Source: Nonomuraea solani (GTDB lineage: Bacteria > Actinomycetota > Actinomycetes > Streptosporangiales > Streptosporangiaceae). From it: 64,000 nt of DNA. Below the pieces are notes generated by a model. It searched no databases. It saw nothing but the letters and a program-made list of their open reading frames with translations, and had not been told where the DNA came from. The DNA lies in contig NZ_FNVT01000022.1 of NCBI RefSeq assembly GCF_900108335.1, positions 1 through 64,000 on the forward strand, in the 5' to 3' direction. This document shows positions 16,178 through 24,489 of this stretch, in pieces. The position numbers and the translations under genes were made by a program. The stretch's first letter is position 1, and each line of letters begins with the position of its first letter.

Positions 16178-16566
16178 AGCGCCGCCGTCTGAGCGGGGAC
16201 CAGGTGCTTGGCGGCGTCGGCGAGGGTTCGGTGCAGGTGCTGGCCGCTGGCACCCTGCGGCAGGGACCAGGACAGCCAGAACACCTCCAGGTCTTGGACG
16301 CTGGTGACGGCCAGGACGTCGTGATCGGTGTCTGCCGGGGTGTAGATGATGTCGCCAGGCTGTACCTGCAGGACGCTCTCGCCCACCGAGATGGTCCCGG
16401 TGCCCGCCATGACGAACCAGAACTCGTCGAAGTCGTGGTGGTGCCGGTCGAAGCGGCTGCTGCCATCGGCGCGCAGCCGGAACCGTCCGGCCGAATGGGT
16501 CGGGCAGCCAGGTGGCCGATTCTCGGCGGTCAGTCGTTGCCCGGATGTGGTGCGGATCAACATCAC
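16174..16566 (-). CDS. Small cupin protein
   Basis: 130 residues with a single cupin barrel: FDRHHHDFDEFWFVMAG (His cluster plus Glu) and GDIIYTPADTDHDVLA (second motif with His), the residues that bind a metal in cupins. It could be a sugar isomerase/epimerase or a metal-binding accessory protein. AAGGAG precedes GTG 16566, with ATG 16563 as the alternative start. It lies between the APH-like kinase (9-bp gap) and the aminotransferase (4-bp overlap) in the operon. Confidence 0.82.
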   Translation of the reverse strand: MMLIRTTSGQRLTAENRPPGCPTHSAGRFRLRADGSSRFDRHHHDFDEFWFVMAGTGTISVGESVLQVQPGDIIYTPADTDHDVLAVTSVQDLEVFWLSWSLPQGASGQHLHRTLADAAKHLVPAQTAAL

Positions 16567-16575
16567 GCGTGCTCC

Positions 16576-17526
16576 TTACGACAGATGGGCGGGCAGGACG
16601 GTCGGGCTGTGGGAGGTGATCGCCGCCAGGTCGGCGGCCAGGCAGTCGGCGATGCGGTGGGCGGGCTCGTTCTCACCGCGGCGGGTGTGAAAGAGCAGCA
16701 GGCTGCTCGCGATGCGGGCGCGGTGCAGGGTCAGCGCCCATGCCCGGTCGAGTTCGACGCCGTCGGGGAAGTAGCCGTGCAGCAATGCCTGGGCCATCTG
16801 CGGGTGCTCGCGCACGCTGAATCCGGCGATGTCGGCCAGGGGGTGGCCGCCCCGGGCGCTCTCCAGGTCGATGAAGCCGCTGATCGCGCCGTCGGCAGGG
16901 TTGAGGAAGATGTGCCGGGCGGCGCAGTCGCCCACCAGCAGGCGCGGGCCGGCATCGCGTAGGCGCCACAGGTGGCCGGAGACGGCGCGGTGGGCCGCCT
17001 GCGCCAATCCGCCGGCCGGAGCCGCGATCGCCGGCGGGGCCGGGTGTGGCAGGAGCGAGTCGAGCAGGGTGTGGTGCGGGCCGCTTCCGGTGGGGGTGAG
17101 TCGGCCGTAGCCGTGCACGGCGATGGTGTGCGCGCGGCGCAGCAGGGCGCCCGCCTCTTTCGCAGCGCGCAGCATGGCCGGGTACGGGGTGGAATCCCAG
17201 GTGTCCAGGAGACCCTCTGCCCCGGTCAGCGGCACGCCCGGGCACCGGGTCTCGACGCAGATCGACGCATCATGGAAGAGGACCTCCGGCGCCGGTACTC
17301 TGTGTCTGGCCAGGGCCCTGGCGGCGAAGGCTGCGGTCCCGTACCGGGGTCTTTCGCGCCGTGGTGTTTTGACGATCAGCGCGCGGCCATCGAGGGTGTG
17401 GCCAGCGAACACGATATTGTCCGCCCCTGCCCCGAAGAGTGTCAGCCCGCTGCGGTCCAGCACGATGCCCGCGCTGGCGATCGTTTCGGTGAGCCGGGCA
17501 GCCACGGCAGCATGCATCGGGGTCAC
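16576..17526 (-). CDS. APH-fold phosphotransferase with altered catalytic loop
   Basis: 316 residues from GTG 17526. This start is chosen because GTG overlaps the upstream TGA (GTGA) and GGAGG lies 8 nt before it; ATG 17532 is too close to the same site. The kinase small lobe has NIVFAGHTLDGRALIVKTPR with the lysine. The catalytic loop reads LLVGDCAARHIFLNP: the Asp is kept, but the usual HGD His is Val and the usual Asn is His. The metal motif is FIDLESA. It may still phosphorylate a small substrate, or could be a specialised or weak kinase. It is one of two APH-fold genes in the locus. Confidence 0.75.
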   Translation of the reverse strand: MTPMHAAVAARLTETIASAGIVLDRSGLTLFGAGADNIVFAGHTLDGRALIVKTPRRERPRYGTAAFAARALARHRVPAPEVLFHDASICVETRCPGVPLTGAEGLLDTWDSTPYPAMLRAAKEAGALLRRAHTIAVHGYGRLTPTGSGPHHTLLDSLLPHPAPPAIAAPAGGLAQAAHRAVSGHLWRLRDAGPRLLVGDCAARHIFLNPADGAISGFIDLESARGGHPLADIAGFSVREHPQMAQALLHGYFPDGVELDRAWALTLHRARIASSLLLFHTRRGENEPAHRIADCLAADLAAITSHSPTVLPAHLS

Positions 17527-18545
17527 CGCCATGCCTCCGTCATGTCGGTGGGCTGACCGGTGCGGGCGGAGCGCAGCGCGGCATCGAGCAGGGCGATCGA
17601 GCCGAGCGCATCGGGCAGGCACGGCCCGCCGTGTACGGCGTCGAGCATCGCGGTGATGCGGGGGCCGTGCCCGTCGGGCGGGGTGGCCATTGCGGTGATG
17701 GTCGGGTGGTCGGGGTCGACGTCGTGGAAGGTCGCCACCGTGTCCAGGCCGTTCCACTGCCAGCCGATGCCCGGCTGGTCGATGCGCCAGTGTCCGTCGG
17801 CGCAGGTTCGGTGGGCCATGCCGGTGAGGCTGCCGGTGAAGCCGCCCCGGAAGGTGAACACCGACCCATCAGCGAACGCTACGGTCGCGGCGGCGATAGA
17901 GCAGTGCGCGCCCAGGAACGGCAGCGGCGTCTCGGTGCAGTGCACCGAGACGGGGGCGGCGCGGATGAGTTGCTGGATCTGGTCGAAGGCGTGCACGGCC
18001 AGATCCGCCACGGCGGGAAAGGTCAGCTGGGATCGGAACCCGGCGGCCGGAAGGCGGACGAACATGTCCTGGCTGATGGTGTAGGGGCCCGCTCCTGCCG
18101 CGTGCACGAGGTCGCGGAAGGCGAGAAACCTGCGGTCGTGGCCGCGGTTGCTCATCACGGCGAGCACCAGTTCTCGACGGTGCGCCAGTTGCACCAGGTC
18201 GCGGGCTTGGTCCAGGTGCAGCGCGAGGGGTTTCTCGGTGAAGACGTGCCACCCTTGCTCCAAGGCGGTCTGGGTGTGCGGTGCGTGCAGGTCGGCGGGC
18301 GTCAGGTTGACGACGATCCCCGCGACGATCCCGGAGCCGTTCGCAGCGAGCGCGGACTCCAGGTTCGCGAACCACGGCACCTCGGCCAGGCCGGAGCGCT
18401 GGGCGAGGCGGGTGGCGGCCTCACGGTCGACATCGACCAGGGCCGCGATGGTGACACGCCGGTCGGCCGACAGGGCGCGGATCCACCGGCCGGCGATCAG
18501 CCCGCACCCCACGATGACGACGTTAATCGGGTTCATCGGGTTCAT
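17523..18545 (-). CDS. Gfo/Idh/MocA-family oxidoreductase
   Basis: 340 residues from ATG 18545, which overlaps the upstream stop as ATGA and has GGAGGG in position. N-terminal Rossmann fold: INVVIVGCGLIAGRWIRALS; the family motif EKPLAL follows in GWHVFTEKPLALHLDQ. The C-terminal alpha/beta domain includes ADLAVHAFDQIQQLI with a plausible catalytic Asp/His pair. These enzymes oxidise inositols, UDP-sugars or related polyols at one hydroxyl. In this operon it is a candidate for producing the keto-intermediate aminated by the DegT enzyme. Confidence 0.85.
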   Translation of the reverse strand: MNPMNPINVVIVGCGLIAGRWIRALSADRRVTIAALVDVDREAATRLAQRSGLAEVPWFANLESALAANGSGIVAGIVVNLTPADLHAPHTQTALEQGWHVFTEKPLALHLDQARDLVQLAHRRELVLAVMSNRGHDRRFLAFRDLVHAAGAGPYTISQDMFVRLPAAGFRSQLTFPAVADLAVHAFDQIQQLIRAAPVSVHCTETPLPFLGAHCSIAAATVAFADGSVFTFRGGFTGSLTGMAHRTCADGHWRIDQPGIGWQWNGLDTVATFHDVDPDHPTITAMATPPDGHGPRITAMLDAVHGGPCLPDALGSIALLDAALRSARTGQPTDMTEAWR

Positions 18546-19150
18546 CGCAGACCCTCCAGGTACGGCTTGAGCAGCCCGCACGCGTGCTCGAGCACCTGAT
18601 CCGCAGGCGATGCGGCGTCCAGGCTCAGGCAGATCGGGGTGATCGGGGCGCGGAAATGGGCGTGGAAGCCATCGGCGAAGACCGCGTCGTAGTACAGCGG
18701 CGGCATGCCGGGGCGGCCCTTGGCCCGCGCCGCCAGCACCTCATGACCGGCCTGTAGAAGTAGGGTCACCTCGGGCACCACCGCCAGGCCCTGAACGATG
18801 TGCTGCTCGACCAGGATGCGGGCCGAGGCGTTGGCGTCCAGAGTGCGGATCGCGCCGACCGCGCGCAGATGGGCCAGGAGGGTGTCCACGGTCCGGTCCA
18901 GAACAACGTGCGCACCGCGGCCGACAGCGGCCCGGACGTGGCGCGCCCGCAGCTGTTCGATCTGCAGGTGCTGGGCGAGCGCGTCGTGCTGCTCGGCTTC
19001 GCTGGCCGCCAGCGGAGCCGGCAGCAGGGACGGATCCGGAGCGGCGTGGTAGTAGCAGGGCACGACGCAGGTGCGGCCCAGCCGGGCGGCCAAGGCCGAG
19101 GCCAGCGTGCTCTTGCCGGTACAGGACACACCCTCTAATCCGATGATCAT
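18542..19150 (-). CDS. P-loop nucleoside/thymidylate-kinase-like protein
   Basis: 202 residues. Walker A is GLEGVSCTGKST at residues 4-15 and there is a DR-type motif in HVVLDRTVDTLLAHL, as in the thymidylate and deoxynucleoside kinase group. A lid-like Arg/Lys-rich stretch (AARAKGRPGMPP) follows. It may phosphorylate a nucleotide, nucleoside or sugar-like intermediate. Its presence in a sugar/glycosyltransferase operon is unusual and suggests a nucleoside or phosphorylated building block. ATG 19150 overlaps the GT2 stop as ATGA. Confidence 0.75.
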   Translation of the reverse strand: MIIGLEGVSCTGKSTLASALAARLGRTCVVPCYYHAAPDPSLLPAPLAASEAEQHDALAQHLQIEQLRARHVRAAVGRGAHVVLDRTVDTLLAHLRAVGAIRTLDANASARILVEQHIVQGLAVVPEVTLLLQAGHEVLAARAKGRPGMPPLYYDAVFADGFHAHFRAPITPICLSLDAASPADQVLEHACGLLKPYLEGLR

Positions 19151-20664
19151 CGTGGTGCTCCTTCACGGCGGTGAGTCTTCGGCGCCGGCGATGCGGTGCC
19201 GGTCGGATGACGGCCTCGTACGGCGGCGCCGAGCGCCTGCCAGGGGCCGATGCTGCGCAGCAGGTAGGCGGCCAGCAGCTCGGCGGAGTCTCGGACTATC
19301 TGCCGGGCAGGCATCGGCCCCGGCCGGGCGCGGGCGAGCATGAGCACGGGGACGGTGCTGGCCAGCAGCACACCGGCGCAGGCCGTGACCCTGAGCGCTG
19401 GTGCCGAACGGGGAGCCAGGGCGGCGGCGAGGGTCACCGCGGTCAGCGGGCCGGCCGCCAGCCAGGCGGTACCCCGGTAGATGGCGACGGCGGAGATCAG
19501 GCACCGCTGCCCCACCGATCCGGCTCCCTCCTGCGTGGCCGCTCGCATGAGGGCGGGGTAGTCGAGGTAGGAGCAGAACCAGCGGCGGGTTTGGGCGAGC
19601 ACTTCGGCCGCCGAATCCGGTGCGGGCACGGCGCCCACTAGGGGGACGCTCACGGTGGGGATGGCGCGCAGGGTGAACCGCACGCCGGTAGGTACATCGT
19701 CCAACACGGTGGTCTCCGGCAACCCGCCCACCTCCGTCAGGACGTTTTGCCGCAGGAACAGGCCGTGTCCGACGGGCTGGGACAGGCCCGCCTTCGCCCG
19801 CGCCGTCCAGCCGTCCCGGCCGATCCAGTGGTGGTAGCGGCGCGCGTAGGGGATCTCCCGGCGCAGCGTCCACACCGTCTGCAGCGTCGCCGACCCGCGC
19901 ACGAACGCGTGCGCGAGGCGGCGGCCAGGGTACGCCGCGGGCGCGACATGCGGAGCAACGTGCAGGGCGTGCTGCTGCACCACGGGCGGCCCGTGCGGCT
20001 GTGAGGAGAGCAGCGCGTAGGTGGCGGTGAGCACGTCTCGGCTCGGGCGGGAGTCGATGTCGTAGACGGCCAGGTAGTCGTACGGCCCGAGTGAGCGTGC
20101 GGCGTAGTTGATCTGGGCGGCTTTGCGTCCGAGACCGGGGTAGGTGAGGTGGCCAATCCGCGGCCAGTCCTCGGCGGCCAGGAGCTCGTCGATGACGTCA
20201 CGGGTGACAGGGGTGCGGGCAAGGATCGCTTCGGCGGCCTCCACCGTCAGGTTCCCGCCGGTCGCGGCGCGGGCGCGGTTGAGGTCGTTCAGGTCGCGTG
20301 CGGCCACCTGCGGAAACTGCGACGCGCTCAGGCGCCCGCTGCGGCTCACCGTCTCAGAGAGGAGGGCACGTTCATGTTCCTCGCGAGCGGTGGACACGAA
20401 CGTCACGGTCATGCCAGGAAAGACGGGCAGGGTCTGCCGCCACCAGGCGAGCGCCGCCCCGACATGCCCCTGCTCCCGCAAGACCGGGACGATCACCTGC
20501 ACCTCAGGCGGCCGGCCGCTCTGAAGGGGTGTCTCCTGCGCTTGGCGGCCGTGGCGCAGCCAGGTGAGCGTGCGGCTGAGCTGCCAGGCGCCCGCCGTGT
20601 GCCTGGCCACCATCCCCGCGGCCGCGACCCAGGCGGCGGCCCGCACCGCCTCACCAGCCCGCAT
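19147..20664 (-). CDS. Membrane-associated family 2 glycosyltransferase
   Basis: 505 residues. An N-terminal hydrophobic stretch is followed by a GT-A domain: VQVIVPVLREQGHVGAALAW, the metal-binding YLAVYDIDSRP, GHGLFLRQNVLTEVGGLP acceptor region, DVPTGVRF and the QTRRW motif typical of processive or membrane GT2 enzymes. Two or three hydrophobic segments follow residue 400. The probable role is glycosyl transfer at the cytoplasmic face of the membrane, possibly to a lipid-linked acceptor. It overlaps the GT8 gene upstream by 14 bp and the kinase downstream by 4 bp. Confidence 0.82.
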   Translation of the reverse strand: MRAGEAVRAAAWVAAAGMVARHTAGAWQLSRTLTWLRHGRQAQETPLQSGRPPEVQVIVPVLREQGHVGAALAWWRQTLPVFPGMTVTFVSTAREEHERALLSETVSRSGRLSASQFPQVAARDLNDLNRARAATGGNLTVEAAEAILARTPVTRDVIDELLAAEDWPRIGHLTYPGLGRKAAQINYAARSLGPYDYLAVYDIDSRPSRDVLTATYALLSSQPHGPPVVQQHALHVAPHVAPAAYPGRRLAHAFVRGSATLQTVWTLRREIPYARRYHHWIGRDGWTARAKAGLSQPVGHGLFLRQNVLTEVGGLPETTVLDDVPTGVRFTLRAIPTVSVPLVGAVPAPDSAAEVLAQTRRWFCSYLDYPALMRAATQEGAGSVGQRCLISAVAIYRGTAWLAAGPLTAVTLAAALAPRSAPALRVTACAGVLLASTVPVLMLARARPGPMPARQIVRDSAELLAAYLLRSIGPWQALGAAVRGRHPTGTASPAPKTHRREGAPR

Positions 20665-21526
20665 CGGACTCCGCCTTCACCACGGCCTGCAGGAAGCGCT
20701 GGTAGGTGTCCTTCAACCGGCCCGGCGGGTAGTCCTGCTGCCAAGGCTTGGCCGGTCCGGCGTAATGCAGGATGGCGGCGTGTGGTTCGTCGGCCAGCAG
20801 CGTGGCCAGCGGTTCATACGGTTCGGCGTCCGCGTGCCGGTAGCCGGGCTGGGCTGCCAGCGCGGACAGGGCGAAGGTGTTCCAGCGCCGCTCCAGGCGC
20901 AGCCACCGGTCGGCGGCGGCGACGTTCAGCGCGTCCTGGTCCCACAGCACCACCTTGTCGGGGCGCTCGATCAGGAATCGGCGGGCATCGGTGAACAGGC
21001 CTTGCCGTTCGCACACGGGCAGGTCCATGAGCATGACCCCGGAGTTGAAGTAGTCCCGGCCGTGCGGGAGACGCAGCTCGGCCCAGCCGGGCAGTGCGAT
21101 CCCGGCGCCGATCACGGGATTTTGCGCATCTCGCACCGCGCCCAGCGCGGCGCTCCCCAGGTCTGTGAGCAGCAAGGGGCGCAGCTCTCCCAAGACCAGG
21201 ATGTCGGCGTCCAGGTAGAGTACTCGCTCTTGGTCGCCGAGTGTCTGCCCGATTTCCAGCCGCAGGTAGACCGCTTCTGACACCCATCCGGACACCGGAC
21301 CGGCAGCCGCGGGCGTGATGGGGCGCAGGCCGACGTCCAGCCCGAGCCGGTCGCCGTGCCGGTGGAGCAGCGCCCGGCTTCGGAACGACAGGTTCTCGTG
21401 CAGCACCCAGATCCGCAGCCCGGCGTTGCCGGGGACGGCGGCCAGCGATTGCAGCAGCACGGTCAACGGCCGCACATACCCGTCATCGACGCAGCACACG
21501 ATCGGTGCCGGCGGCCGTTCCATCAT
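20651..21526 (-). CDS. Family 8 glycosyltransferase
   Basis: 291 residues. GT8 hallmarks: IVCCVDDGYVRPLTVLLQSL at the N-terminus, the DxD metal site in RVLYLDADILVLG, YFNSGVMLMDL, DQDALN and HYAGPAKPW near the C-terminus. GT8 enzymes are retaining transferases using UDP-hexoses, as in LPS galactosyltransferases, glycogenin and galactinol synthase. It is soluble. ATG 21526 overlaps the SDR stop as ATGA. It probably acts in series with the GT2 enzyme. Confidence 0.88.
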   Translation of the reverse strand: MMERPPAPIVCCVDDGYVRPLTVLLQSLAAVPGNAGLRIWVLHENLSFRSRALLHRHGDRLGLDVGLRPITPAAAGPVSGWVSEAVYLRLEIGQTLGDQERVLYLDADILVLGELRPLLLTDLGSAALGAVRDAQNPVIGAGIALPGWAELRLPHGRDYFNSGVMLMDLPVCERQGLFTDARRFLIERPDKVVLWDQDALNVAAADRWLRLERRWNTFALSALAAQPGYRHADAEPYEPLATLLADEPHAAILHYAGPAKPWQQDYPPGRLKDTYQRFLQAVVKAESDAGW

Positions 21527-22506
21527 GCCACCGCCCCCGCCGTGACCTGCCGGCGCTCCCAGGCCAGGGTGCGGGCCAGGCCCTCGCGCAGGCTCACCTG
21601 CGGCTCCCAGCCCAGCACGCGGGCCGCCCGGGTGATGTCGGGGCGGCGGCGGCGCGGGTCATCGGCCGGCAGATCAACGAAGGTGATCGGCGAGCGGGAG
21701 CCGCACAGGTCGCGGATCAGGTGCGCCAGTTCCAGCACGGTGATCTCGTGGGTGCCGCCGATGTTGACGGGGTCGGCGAACCCGCAGGTGAGCAGCCGGA
21801 TCAGGCCCTCGACGGTGTCGTCGACGTAGCACAGCGACCGGGTCTGGGTGCCGTCCCCGGCGATGGTGAGCGGGGCCCCGGCGAGCGCCTGCCGGATGAA
21901 GGTGGGGACCATCCGGCTGTCGGCGCCGGACATCCGGGGCCCGTAGGTGTTGAAGATGCGGGCGATCGCGGTGCGCACCCCTGTGCGGCCGGCCTGCGCG
22001 GTGACGGCCTCGGCGAAGCGTTTGGCCTCGTCATAGACGCTGCGCGGCCCGATCGGATTGACGTTGCCCAGATAGGACTCGGCCTGGGGGTGCTCCAGCG
22101 GGTCGCCGTACACCTCGGAGGTGGAGGCCAGCAGCAGTCGCGCGCCCTTTTGGCGGGCGAGCTCGGCCATGTTCAGCGTGCCCAGCGCCCCCGCCCGCAG
22201 CGTCGCTACCGGCAGCGCCAGGTAGTCGCGGGGCGCGGCGGGCGAGGCCAGGTGCATGATCGCGTCCAGGGGGCCGTGGACGGGGTGCGGCAGCGTCACG
22301 TCACCGTCGAGGAAGGTGAAGGAGCGCTCGCCGGTGAGCGCGCAGAGGTTCTGGCGGCGTCCGGTCGACAGGTTGTCGAGCCCGATGACGGACGCACCTG
22401 ATCGGATCAGTTGTTCGCACAGGTGGGAGCCGACGAACCCGGCCGCCCCGGTGACGAGAACGCGGGCACCGTCAAGATCTCTGCTGGCAAGATCATGGCT
22501 GGTCAT
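21523..22506 (-). CDS. NAD-dependent sugar-nucleotide epimerase/decarboxylase (UXS-like extended SDR)
   Basis: 327 residues from ATG 22506 (GGGAG upstream; ATGA overlap with the SAHH-like gene). NAD motif VTGAAGFVGSHLCEQL, active-site Thr/Ser stretch LLASTSEVYGDPLEHPQAES, catalytic Tyr-Lys as SVYDEAKRFAEA, and ARIFNTYGPRMSGADSRMVP. The STSEVYGDP and YDEAKR signatures are those of UDP-glucuronate decarboxylases and close relatives, which make UDP-xylose or UDP-4-keto-pentose. It could supply the donor for the adjacent glycosyltransferases. Confidence 0.85.
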   Translation of the reverse strand: MTSHDLASRDLDGARVLVTGAAGFVGSHLCEQLIRSGASVIGLDNLSTGRRQNLCALTGERSFTFLDGDVTLPHPVHGPLDAIMHLASPAAPRDYLALPVATLRAGALGTLNMAELARQKGARLLLASTSEVYGDPLEHPQAESYLGNVNPIGPRSVYDEAKRFAEAVTAQAGRTGVRTAIARIFNTYGPRMSGADSRMVPTFIRQALAGAPLTIAGDGTQTRSLCYVDDTVEGLIRLLTCGFADPVNIGGTHEITVLELAHLIRDLCGSRSPITFVDLPADDPRRRRPDITRAARVLGWEPQVSLREGLARTLAWERRQVTAGAVA

Positions 22507-23693
22507 AGGTGTCTCCCGGATCGCGAGCCGAAAGTCTCGACCCATGCGGCGGCGGTGGCCGCGCGCGCAGCAGCGGGCACCTCGTAGAGGCCGGGCGCGT
22601 GCTGCTGCTCAGCGAGCAGCGCGGCGGCTAGGATCATTTCGGCTTTGATGAGGTGAATGGCCGAGCCCATCGCCGAGGTGTGCAGGAAATTGACGGCATT
22701 GCCGTTGCCGAGCAGGAAGAACGACTTCCCGCACCCTGCGCTGATCTTGGACACGCCGGGGATCAGCTCCTCCCGGACCATGCCGTCGCCGGGACGGGCC
22801 AGGACGGCCAGGTCGAACTCGTCGTCGCGAGAGGTCGCCCCGGCCAGGAACGCCCCCTCGCGCAGGAACGGGAGGTGCTGCATCCCCAGCGCGCGGTTGC
22901 CCGTCGCGGAGAAGACCAGATCGGCGCAGGCCAGCACGTCGCTCAGGCCCGCTGAGCCGTAGCCGACCGCAATGGCCTGGGCCTGGCGGACCGGGTCACT
23001 GTCCACCACCAGGACGCGCACATGCCGGGCGTGCAAGGCGGCGGCGATACCCGCGCCGATCTTCCCGTAGCCCAGCACACATGCCTGCCGTCCCGGCAGT
23101 ACCTGGCCGAGGTGGCGCAGCAGCGTCTCCACCGAGAACACGATCGCCTCACCGACCAGCCGGTCCTCAGGCTCCTTCAGCGGACTGCGGGCCACGCTGT
23201 AGATGCCGCACGGCAGCGCGGGCAGCGCCTCATAGCGGCGGTGCCCGTTCTCGGTGTCCTCGACCACGCCTGCGACCTGGTCCGGCAGAGCCGCGCACAG
23301 CGCGGCCAGGGCCGGGGCGAAGTAGCCGCCCACATCTGACAACACCACCCGGCGGCCTTGCGCGCGCTCGCCCACGTAGTCGGTGAGCCAGCGTGGATCG
23401 GCGCACCGAACCCGATCCAGTCGATCACATCGAAAGGCCGCGGCGGTCTCCTCCCGCACCAGCGCGTTGACCGACTTGGGCTTGGGCAGCACCGCGGCGA
23501 TCGGCGTCGTGTGGTCCAGCGCTGACAGGAAGTCCATCTGCCCGGGCAGCAGATGGGAGATGACCAGAGACGCGGCGTCGGTGGCGGGCAACGTGGAGGC
23601 CAGCCAGGAGAAGAACATGTCCGCCGGAGCCGGCGGAGCCGACGCGAGATCGGTCAGGCGCTCGTGAGGGGTGGTCAGGCGGTGAGTCAGCAC
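22503..23693 (-). CDS. Diverged S-adenosylhomocysteine hydrolase-like NAD-binding protein
   Basis: 396 residues from GTG 23693, whose start overlaps the stop of a 22-codon ORF; a frame-open GTG at 23744 has no Shine-Dalgarno. The NAD domain reads VLGYGKIGAGIAAALHARHV (true SAHH: AGYGDVGKG). The preceding block VEDTENGHRRYEAL with SPLKEPEDRLVGEA resembles the SAHH substrate region, including the Lys and Asp that act on the ribose. The shorter length and changed motifs argue against housekeeping SAHH. It may use the transient 3'-oxidation chemistry of SAHH on a nucleoside-like metabolite. Confidence 0.7.
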   Translation of the reverse strand: MLTHRLTTPHERLTDLASAPPAPADMFFSWLASTLPATDAASLVISHLLPGQMDFLSALDHTTPIAAVLPKPKSVNALVREETAAAFRCDRLDRVRCADPRWLTDYVGERAQGRRVVLSDVGGYFAPALAALCAALPDQVAGVVEDTENGHRRYEALPALPCGIYSVARSPLKEPEDRLVGEAIVFSVETLLRHLGQVLPGRQACVLGYGKIGAGIAAALHARHVRVLVVDSDPVRQAQAIAVGYGSAGLSDVLACADLVFSATGNRALGMQHLPFLREGAFLAGATSRDDEFDLAVLARPGDGMVREELIPGVSKISAGCGKSFFLLGNGNAVNFLHTSAMGSAIHLIKAEMILAAALLAEQQHAPGLYEVPAAARAATAAAWVETFGSRSGRHL

Positions 23694-23755
23694 TGGCCAC
23701 CACCGGTGTGCTGGTCGCGCGTGACCTGAGGCAGGAGCGTGCACGGCATGGTCAT
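23687..23755 (-). CDS. 22-residue ORF heading the biosynthetic operon (leader peptide or peptide substrate)
   Basis: ATG 23755 is preceded at ideal distance by GGGAGG (GGGAGG-CGATCG-ATG), the best ribosome-binding site in the operon start. The frame begins MTMPCTLLPQ and ends HTGGGQC, stopping at 23687-23689, and its last codons overlap the GTG start of the SAHH-like gene by 7 bp. The simplest reading is a leader ORF that feeds ribosomes to the SAHH-like gene. The two cysteines, one terminal, and the GGG linker also allow a peptide substrate for the cluster enzymes. Real translation is not shown. Confidence 0.45.
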   Translation of the reverse strand: MTMPCTLLPQVTRDQHTGGGQC

Positions 23756-23868
23756 CGATCGCCTCCCGTGGGCAGAAGCGGAATCTCCACTCCGGAAGGT
23801 AAGCCGCCCAGTCCTCTCACATGCGGAACCCGGTTACGGGGTAGGAACCAGGGTGCTATCGCCCCAGG

Positions 23869-24477
23869 TCAACCGAGCTGAAGAAGGTCCTCCAACTCCG
23901 CGACGGCCGCATCTACGTTGGCGAACAGCACGCCGGCCATGCCGAGCCGGGTGGCGGGCGGCAGGTTGTGGGCGGTGTCATCGACGAAGACACACTCTGA
24001 CGGGGCCAGGCCAATCTTGTCGAGGGTGAGCTGATAGATCGCCTCACCGGGCTTGCGGAGCCCGACCTGATCGGAGATCACCACTGCGTCGAACCGCTCC
24101 TGCAAGGCATAACCGGCGTAGGGGTCGTAGACGCCGGTGCCCCAGGAGTTCGACAGCACCGCGGTGGCGATCCCCGCGCTACGGGCGCGCGCAACCAGGT
24201 TCAGGACCGGCTGGCACGGGCGCAGGTCGGCGAGCATCCGGCCCAGCAGCCCCGCGGGCTCGACTCCCAGCAGACGCGCCACGGTGGCTTCGTACTCGTG
24301 CTGGGACAGGCGCCCGTCCTCCACGGCGGCCAGCGCGGCACTCCCCTCCGAGGTGCCGCGCAGCACGTGTTCGACGGCGTGGGCGCCGAGACCTTCACGC
24401 ACCCCGAACGCGCGCAGCGCCCCGTAGAAGTCGGTGGTGATCACTCCACCGAAGTCCAAAATCAGCCCGCGATACAC
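23869..24477 (-). CDS. HAD-superfamily phosphatase
   Basis: 202 residues from GTG 24477, preferred because GGAGG lies 5 nt upstream; GTG 24481-24483 overlaps that site. Motif I is LILDFGGVIT (nucleophile Asp; the second Asp of DxD is replaced by Gly, as in several IA members), motif II is AVLSNSWG, and motifs III/IV are GLRKPGEAIY and CVFVDDTAHNLPPA. It is a type IA HAD hydrolase, probably dephosphorylating a sugar or nucleotide intermediate. It follows the XRE regulator by 12 bp. A gap of about 113 bp then precedes the main operon, which may carry its promoter. Confidence 0.85.
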   Translation of the reverse strand: MYRGLILDFGGVITTDFYGALRAFGVREGLGAHAVEHVLRGTSEGSAALAAVEDGRLSQHEYEATVARLLGVEPAGLLGRMLADLRPCQPVLNLVARARSAGIATAVLSNSWGTGVYDPYAGYALQERFDAVVISDQVGLRKPGEAIYQLTLDKIGLAPSECVFVDDTAHNLPPATRLGMAGVLFANVDAAVAELEDLLQLG

Positions 24478-24489
24478 CGGCACCTCCGA

